A stretch of 64,000 bases of DNA from DTPS01 sp049591295. GTDB taxonomy: Bacteria; Acidobacteriota; UBA4820; DSQY01. This document shows positions 58,486 through 64,000 of this stretch, piece by piece; position 1 is the stretch's first letter, and each line of letters opens with the position of its first letter. The notes below the pieces were generated by a model. It was not told where the DNA came from, ran no database searches, and saw only the letters and a program-made list of their open reading frames with translations. Position numbers and translations under genes: made by a program. The DNA is taken from assembly GCA_049591295.1 (NCBI GenBank), contig JBAWEQ010000025.1, positions 1-64,000 of the forward strand, read 5' to 3'.

Positions 58486-60501
58486 TCACCGCCCGACCGG
58501 GCCCAGGTCTCCGTTCAGAAGGCGGGTTAAAGCCTCTTCCTCCAGTACGGGAACCCCCTCCTTCCGCGCTCGATCCAGCTTGGAGCCGGCGCCCGGCCCG
58601 GCCACCACGAACCGCGTCTCTTTCGTCACGGACGCCGCCACGCTGGCCCCGAGGGCTTCCAAGGCCTCCTTCGCCCGCTGGCGCGGCATGCTCTCCAGGC
58701 TGCCGGTGAGGACGAAGGTGAGCCCCGCCAGTGGACCCACCGCACTCTCGCCCTCCCACGAAAGCCTCAAGCCGTAGCTTCGCAGGCGCTCGAGCAGGAC
58801 TTGGTTGCGCTCGACCTCGAAGAATGCCCTGAGCTCCGCCGCCACCTTCGGCCCTATCCCCTCCACCTTCTGGAGTTCCTCCCGAGAGGCGGCCGACAAG
58901 GCCTCGACGGAGCGGAACCTCGAGGCCAGGGCTTTGGCCGTCTCCTCCCCCACCTGCCGGATCCCCAGGGCGTAGAGGACCCTCGGGTAGGGCCTCAGCT
59001 TGCTGACCTCCAGTTGTTCCAGCAGGTTGCCGGCCGATTTCTCGGCCATGCGGGGAAGGGCGGCGAGCTTCTCAAGCCGCAGCGCGTAGAGGTCGGGGAT
59101 GGTTTCCACCAGAGACTGCTCCACCAATTGATCCACCAGCACCCTCCCAAGGCCGGCCACATCCATGGCGTTGCGGGAGGCAAAATGGCGGATTCCCTCC
59201 TTGAGTTGGGCCTTGCAGGACCGGTTGGCGCAGCGCGCGATGGCCTCGCCTTCGGGCTTGTGGACCGGCGCCCCACAAACCGGGCAGGTGCCGGGGAAAG
59301 GGAATGGGACCGAGCGAGGGGGGCGCTTCTCCCTCTCTACGGCCACCACATACGGGATCACGCCGCCTGCCCGTTCGATGAGCACCCAGTCCCCCACCCG
59401 CACGTCCTTCCGCCTCAATTCGTCCTCGTTATGGAGCGACACGCGCGACACGGTGACGCCCCCGATGCGGACCGGTTCCACGTGGGCCACGGGGGTGAGG
59501 GCCCCCGTTCTGCCCACCTGGACGGCGATCTCCTTCACCAAGGTCTCCGCCCGCTCCGCGGGGAACTTGAAGGCGACCGCCCACCGCGGTGACTTGGCGG
59601 TGGAGCCCGCCATCTCCTGGAGCTGGAGGGGATCCAGCTTGATCACCACGCCGTCCGCATCGTAGTCAAGCTCATGGCGGCGTTCGGTCCATTCCCGGCA
59701 GTAAGCCAGGACCTCCTCGATGCCGCGGCAGGCGCGAGCGTTCGGCTCCACCTTCAAGCCCCAGCCGGACAGCAGGCGGAGGACCTCCTGCTGGGAAGCC
59801 GGACGCAGCTCCGGGGCACTGAGGAGCTGGTAGCAGAAGCAGGCCAGCGGCCGCTGGGCCGTCTGCCGTGGGTCGATCTGGCGAAGGCTCCCCGCCGCGG
59901 CGTTGCGAGGGTTGGCAAAGACCGGTTGTCCCTCTTCCTCGCGCGCCTCGTTCAGCTCCGCAAAGGCGCGAACGGGCAGATAGACCTCTCCCCGGACCAC
60001 CAGCCCTGCGGGAGCCCCGGTCAGCGCCCGCGGGATATCGGCCACGGTGGCGAGGTTGGCCGTCACCTCTTCACCCACGAAGCCGTCGCCGCGGGTGGCG
60101 CCGGTCACGAAATGACCATCCCTGTAGGTCAGCGCCACGGAGAGCCCGTCCAGCTTGATCTCGCAGACGAAATCGAGTGAGGTCTTGCCGAGTACGCGCT
60201 CCAGGCGCGCGTTCCACTCGAGCAGGTCGGCCTCGTCATAGGTATTGTCCAGGCTCAGGAGGGGCGCCGGGTGAGGCACGGGAGCAAAGCCCTTGCCCAC
60301 TCTCCCGCCCACGGTCCTCGTCGGGGAGCCAGGCGAATTCAGATCGGGAAAGGCCGCCTCGAGCTGGGCGAGCTCCTTTTCGAGCTGGTCGTACTCGAGG
60401 TCCGAAATGACCGGCGCGTTCTCTTCGTAATAGAGACGCCTGTGGAGCTCCAGCGCCTTTCGCAGCTCGGCTATCCGTCCGGCCGCCAACTCCCTCGTCA
60501 C
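58486..60501 (-). CDS. ligA: NAD-dependent DNA ligase
   Basis: A 671-residue ligase that seals nicks using NAD. The Ia domain is followed by the adenylation motif EIKLDGLSVAL (Lys near residue 115). A zinc finger (CPVCGAPVHKPEGEAIARCANRSC), helix-hairpin-helix repeats (PRMAEKSAGNLLEQL, VEGIGPKVAAEL) and a C-terminal BRCT domain (about 595-670) complete the full-length plan. The GTG start overlaps the histidine kinase stop (GTGA). It is essential in bacteria. Confidence 0.96.
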   Translation of the reverse strand: MTRELAAGRIAELRKALELHRRLYYEENAPVISDLEYDQLEKELAQLEAAFPDLNSPGSPTRTVGGRVGKGFAPVPHPAPLLSLDNTYDEADLLEWNARLERVLGKTSLDFVCEIKLDGLSVALTYRDGHFVTGATRGDGFVGEEVTANLATVADIPRALTGAPAGLVVRGEVYLPVRAFAELNEAREEEGQPVFANPRNAAAGSLRQIDPRQTAQRPLACFCYQLLSAPELRPASQQEVLRLLSGWGLKVEPNARACRGIEEVLAYCREWTERRHELDYDADGVVIKLDPLQLQEMAGSTAKSPRWAVAFKFPAERAETLVKEIAVQVGRTGALTPVAHVEPVRIGGVTVSRVSLHNEDELRRKDVRVGDWVLIERAGGVIPYVVAVEREKRPPRSVPFPFPGTCPVCGAPVHKPEGEAIARCANRSCKAQLKEGIRHFASRNAMDVAGLGRVLVDQLVEQSLVETIPDLYALRLEKLAALPRMAEKSAGNLLEQLEVSKLRPYPRVLYALGIRQVGEETAKALASRFRSVEALSAASREELQKVEGIGPKVAAELRAFFEVERNQVLLERLRSYGLRLSWEGESAVGPLAGLTFVLTGSLESMPRQRAKEALEALGASVAASVTKETRFVVAGPGAGSKLDRARKEGVPVLEEEALTRLLNGDLGPVGR

Positions 60502-61835
60502 GCCCCGCTCCTGCTGAAGGGAAGCACGATCCGGAAGCAGGTGCCCGGTCCCTCTTTCTCCGCTAGGTCGAGGGTGCCTCCCAGGCCCTCTGCTATTCGC
60601 CTGGCGATGGGAAGCCCCAGGCCCGTTCCCCCCATCTTTGTGGTATAGAAGATCTCGAAGATCTTCTCGCGCTTGTCCTCGGGGATGCCAGGCCCCTCGT
60701 CGCAGGTTTCCAACATGAGCTTGTCCCCGCGCGCAAAGGCCCTCATCGAGATCGCTCCGGGGGCCTCCGCGGCTTGGATGGAATTCAGGACGAGGTTCAA
60801 GACGCAGGTCCGGAGGAGGGCCTCGTCGGTCTCCACGGACGGGAGCCCGGGCGCCACCTCCCAGGCCACCTGCACGCCTTTCCGCCGGGCCTCCTCGGCC
60901 ACGAGCTCCGCGGTGGCCTCCAGGATGGCAGCCACCCTGGTGCTCTGGATTGCGGGTTTGAGAGGCCTGGCGAACATGAGGAAGTCGTTCACCAGCCGCT
61001 CGAGCCGCCTGATCTCGCGCTCCATGGGCCTGATCCAGGAGGCGAGCTGCTCGGGCTTGGCCCCCGAGGCCGCCTCCTCTTCGAACAGCTGGAGGTTCAT
61101 CTGGAGGGAATTCAGGGGGTTCTTGATCTCGTGGGCCAGCCCCGAACTCAAAAGGCCCAGGTAGGAGAGGCGCATCTGGTTCTGGGCCTCGGCTTCGATG
61201 CGGCGGGTCAACCTCAGGATGCGGAGCACGTAGAGATAGGCCAACCCCAGCATGACGAGAATGATGAGGATCATCCCCACCAGCTTGGTGATGAGTTCGT
61301 TTCTGAACTGGCTGGCCTGGCGGGCCAGCACGTCCTCGCTCACGGAGAGGACGGCCTTGCCCATCTTCCCCGCCTCGATGGGGACCGGGACTTCGATGGG
61401 GATCCTGTTCCTGGTCTCCACCTTCTGCTGGCCGGGTTTCAGTCCGTGAGTGTCCATTCCGCCTGTGATGGAGCCTCCCACGAGCCGCTCCTGCCGGTCC
61501 ACGAGCTGGCCGTGTTCGTCGTACAGCTCGACTGAATCGAAGATCGTTTTCTTCGTCAGGAAATCGTTGAGCCGCTGGGTGATCACCGTCTGCTGCTGGT
61601 ACCCTTTGAGGGTCTGCGTTGTGGGCAGCTTGCTCAGCATGGTCTCCAACTCATTGGAGTAGGTTCTGAGCGTGCGGAAGACCTCCTTGTTGCTGAGATC
61701 GATGACGATGATCGTGGAACCAAGCCCCAGCACCGTGAGAAAGATGATGGCGAAGAGCGCCGAGGACCAGATCAGCTCGCGCTTGAAGGCGGACTTCCGG
61801 TTTTCGATTGGGGTGTCGCCCGGAAAGCTACCCAC
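60498..61835 (-). CDS. Membrane sensor histidine kinase (NtrB/ZraS-like)
   Basis: A 445-residue kinase. One membrane helix (about 21-45) leads to a periplasmic sensor (about 46-185), a second helix (about 186-208) and HAMP-like and HisKA regions with phospho-acceptor His235 in SGLAHEIKNPLNSL. The ATPase has VLNLVLNSIQAAE, DEGPGIPED, FEIFYTTK and GTGLGLPIA. The AHEIKNPL motif is typical of kinases that pair with sigma-54 activators. No response regulator is adjacent. The GTG start lies 1 nt after the aroC stop. Confidence 0.9.
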   Translation of the reverse strand: MGSFPGDTPIENRKSAFKRELIWSSALFAIIFLTVLGLGSTIIVIDLSNKEVFRTLRTYSNELETMLSKLPTTQTLKGYQQQTVITQRLNDFLTKKTIFDSVELYDEHGQLVDRQERLVGGSITGGMDTHGLKPGQQKVETRNRIPIEVPVPIEAGKMGKAVLSVSEDVLARQASQFRNELITKLVGMILIILVMLGLAYLYVLRILRLTRRIEAEAQNQMRLSYLGLLSSGLAHEIKNPLNSLQMNLQLFEEEAASGAKPEQLASWIRPMEREIRRLERLVNDFLMFARPLKPAIQSTRVAAILEATAELVAEEARRKGVQVAWEVAPGLPSVETDEALLRTCVLNLVLNSIQAAEAPGAISMRAFARGDKLMLETCDEGPGIPEDKREKIFEIFYTTKMGGTGLGLPIARRIAEGLGGTLDLAEKEGPGTCFRIVLPFSRSGA

Positions 61836-61836
61836 G

Positions 61837-62985
61837 TCAGAACCTTTCGACCTGCAGCCTGTACTGCTCCAGATTGCACAGGACCTCCCCGAGGCTGTCC
61901 CCCCCGACCTTCTCCAGGAGGACTTCGGCCAGGCAGAGGGCCAGGACGGCCTCGCCGATCACGGCGGCCGCGGGAACGGCGCACACGTCGGACCGCTCCT
62001 TCTGGGCCTTGGCCGCCCGCTTCGTTCGGATGTCCACCGAGTCCAGCGGCTTCATCAGGGTGGACAGGGGTTTGAGGTAGGCCGTCACGGCGATGACCTC
62101 GCCGTTGCTGATGCCCCCCTCCACGCCTCCGGCCCGATTGGTTTCCCGGTAGAAACCCCGCTGAATGTCGTAATAAACCGGGTCCTGCGTCTCCGCCCCG
62201 CGGCGCCCGCTCACTTGAACCCCGGCCCCCAGCTCCACGGCCTTCACCGAGGGGATGGAGAAGAAGTGGCCGCCCAGCTTCGCGTCGAGCCTCCGGTCCC
62301 AGTGAACGTGCGATCCCAGACCAGGAGGGACCCCCTCCGCCAGGACACACACGGAGCCGCCCAGCGTATCCCCGTCGGCAGCGGCGGCCCGGATGGCCTC
62401 CCGCACGCGCCTGGCCGCTTCGGGATCCGTCATGGGCATCTCCGGGTCCAGGCCCCGGCAGGCGCTCACCGTCTCTCCCGGCGGCGACTGAATGCCCCCC
62501 ACGCCCGTCACGCTGGAGCCGATGTGGATGCCGGCCTCCTCCAGGAGCCGTCTGCTCACGCTGCCGGCAGCCACGCGTGCGGCGGTTTCTCTGGCGCTGG
62601 CCCGTTCGAGGATGTCGCGGCAGTCCCGGCGGTCGTACTTGAGGGCCCCGGCCAGATCGGCGTGTCCCGGTCTCGGGATCGTGAAGAGTCGGTCGGCGGC
62701 ACCCTGCGTCTCGCCCGTGGCCATGGTTTCCTGCCAGTTCGCGTGGTCGCGGTTGGTCACCAGCATGGCGATGGGGCTTCCCAGGGTCTCGCCTCGGCGG
62801 ACGCCGGAGAGGATCTGCGCCTGGTCCCGCTCGATGCGCTGCCTGGCCCCCCTTCCCGCTCCAAGCTGCCGCCGCGCCAACTGCTCGTTGATGAACCCTT
62901 CGGTGAGGGACAACCCGGCCGGGCAGCCTTCCACGATGACGCTGAGGGAGGGTCCGTGGGATTCGCCGGCAGTGAGAAATCGCAT
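61837..62985 (-). CDS. aroC: Chorismate synthase
   Basis: A 382-residue FMN-dependent enzyme that finishes the shikimate pathway. The conserved segments GESHGPSLSVIVEGCPAG, TIPRPGHADLAGALKY, SARETAARVAAG and NRAGGVEGGISNGE are intact. The start is ATG 62985 with GGAGG upstream; the extra upstream frame to 63036 has no good site. It lies about 100 nt after the M50 protease gene. No other aro genes are in the window. Confidence 0.95.
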   Translation of the reverse strand: MRFLTAGESHGPSLSVIVEGCPAGLSLTEGFINEQLARRQLGAGRGARQRIERDQAQILSGVRRGETLGSPIAMLVTNRDHANWQETMATGETQGAADRLFTIPRPGHADLAGALKYDRRDCRDILERASARETAARVAAGSVSRRLLEEAGIHIGSSVTGVGGIQSPPGETVSACRGLDPEMPMTDPEAARRVREAIRAAAADGDTLGGSVCVLAEGVPPGLGSHVHWDRRLDAKLGGHFFSIPSVKAVELGAGVQVSGRRGAETQDPVYYDIQRGFYRETNRAGGVEGGISNGEVIAVTAYLKPLSTLMKPLDSVDIRTKRAAKAQKERSDVCAVPAAAVIGEAVLALCLAEVLLEKVGGDSLGEVLCNLEQYRLQVERF

Positions 62986-63088
62986 GTCACCCCTCCGGGA
63001 GGGCAAATCCGGGCCAGATGCGAGGTGCGCCCACACCGATGAGCATACACGGTGGGTGCCCGGAATGAAAAGCGGACCGCACCCTCCC

Positions 63089-63994
63089 TCAGCTCCAGAT
63101 GAAGGGGATCGGTAGAAAGCAGAGGGCGAACATCAGGATGGCGGCGAGCCCGAGAAGGACCTGAGCCGACGAAAGTGGCTGGCTGTCGTCGATGCAGGGG
63201 GGATGACGCAGCCCGAGGACGAAGAAGATGAGGCCCACCCAGATGATCCACTGGGGATGGAACAGGGCGAAAGCCAAGCACACCAAGCCCAGGGCCAGGC
63301 TGACGGCCCGATGGCGGCTCCGCAGGAAGCCGTAGAGGACGTGCCCGCCGTCCAGCTGGCCGATGGGGATGAGATTCAGTCCCTGCACGAAGAAGCCGAT
63401 CCAAGCCGCCAGCAGCACCGGGTTCTCAAAGAAGGTGATCTGGTGGGACCAGTGGTGGGTCATCACTCCGCGCAGGGCCCAGAAGGCCAGGGGAAGGTTC
63501 ACGTTCATGCCCAAGTCCGCCGGCGAGTGGTACCCGACCAGGCCCAGCCAGAAGCCCAGCAGGGCGACCAGGACGCTGGCGCCGAACCCCCACAAGGGTC
63601 CCATGGCGCCGACCTCCATGAGGATGCCGCGCGTGGCGATGGGGCTCTTCAGGCGGATGAAGGCACCGAAGGTGCCCAAGGACAGATAGGGCGGGCCGGG
63701 GATGAAATAGGGCCACGTGACCTGGATCCCGTAACGCCGGGCCGTCAGGAAGTGGCCCATTTCGTGAACGCCCAGAATGAACAGGAGAGGCACCGCGAAG
63801 GGCGCTCCCAGGAAGATGGCCAGGGGATGATGGAGCATGTAACGCAGGTGCTCCAGGATTCCCATGTCGTAGAATTCCGGCAACAGGAGCACGCCGGCGT
63901 AGAGGGTGGTCCAAAGAGTCGCCGCCAGCAAGACACCATGGCGAAACCTGAAGGGTTCGGGATGGGGTAGCTGGACTACGTAGACCTGGTCCAA
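63089..63994 (-). CDS. Site-2-protease-like M50 metalloprotease
   Basis: A 301-residue membrane protein with about six hydrophobic segments. The zinc site ILGVHEMGHFLTARRYG gives HExxH near residue 77, and GLNLIPIGQLDGGHV supplies the third ligand (Asp), as in intramembrane M50 proteases. No PDZ domain is present, and the target is unknown. An in-frame stop TGA at 63998-64000 limits the start, and TTG 63994 is the only codon that keeps the N-terminus. Its ribosome-binding site lies outside the window, so the start is uncertain. Confidence 0.86.
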   Translation of the reverse strand: MDQVYVVQLPHPEPFRFRHGVLLAATLWTTLYAGVLLLPEFYDMGILEHLRYMLHHPLAIFLGAPFAVPLLFILGVHEMGHFLTARRYGIQVTWPYFIPGPPYLSLGTFGAFIRLKSPIATRGILMEVGAMGPLWGFGASVLVALLGFWLGLVGYHSPADLGMNVNLPLAFWALRGVMTHHWSHQITFFENPVLLAAWIGFFVQGLNLIPIGQLDGGHVLYGFLRSRHRAVSLALGLVCLAFALFHPQWIIWVGLIFFVLGLRHPPCIDDSQPLSSAQVLLGLAAILMFALCFLPIPFIWS

Positions 63995-64000
63995 GTCTCA

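Overview
The window is high in G+C and gene-dense. It looks like part of a Gram-negative bacterial chromosome. The supporting genes are a small outer-membrane-type lipoprotein, a MacAB-like export system with a periplasmic adaptor, an RND/MMPL exporter, a diaminopimelate epimerase and many two-component or sigma-54 style regulators. A B12-dependent ribonucleotide reductase, tandem DUF3857/transglutaminase giants, an archaeal-type GAPDH and a GAF/PEP-binding protein make Acidobacteriota or a neighbouring phylum my best guess. No rRNA or marker gene in the window settles this.

Layout. Positions 1-6.9 kb (minus strand) hold tRNA-Arg, a TPR membrane protein, a GAF-sigma54 activator, pgsA, a DUF502 protein and an MMPL exporter, with acylphosphatase upstream. 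Positions 7.2-13.7 kb (plus) hold a LptM-like lipoprotein, dapF, an FAH-family enzyme, a PAS histidine kinase, a Nudix protein, a FabK-like flavoprotein and a radical SAM protein. Positions 13.9-25 kb (minus) form a long run: a cNMP-FHA regulator, thiolase, crotonase, a LeuA-like enzyme, CheD, a MacAB-like exporter, a B3/B4 protein and a diguanylate cyclase. Positions 25-34.4 kb (minus) hold two giant DUF3857/transglutaminase paralogues (one with its catalytic triad lost), a radical SAM protein, tsaB and a small membrane protein. Positions 34.5-39.5 kb (minus) hold archaeal-type GAPDH, ahcY, metK and an unknown gene. Positions 39.6-46.7 kb (plus) hold an intact glutamate dehydrogenase, a PEP/pyruvate-binding protein and two tandem GDH paralogues without the catalytic lysine. 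An MFS gene (minus) follows, then nrdJ (plus) behind a promoter overlapped by two NrdR-like boxes. Positions 51.6-64 kb (minus) hold queDEC plus an EamA transporter, then a run of M50 protease, aroC, histidine kinase, ligA, accB, accC, thiE and a CNNM protein.

The most novel feature is a family of at least five dispersed, non-coding, MITE-like elements. They have about 20-bp imperfect terminal inverted repeats, 5-bp target-site duplications, and internal hairpins whose arms covary between copies. They lie near 1-210, 6865-7190, 7433-7693, 35768-36037 and 38549-38809. One copy split an originally overlapping lptM-dapF pair: removing the element plus one duplicated ATGGC restores an 8-nt stop/start overlap. 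A second system worth attention is the GDH cluster. One catalytic GDH sits beside two paralogues in which the catalytic Lys is Met and the catalytic Asp is Glu, which suggests regulatory or heteromeric subunits.
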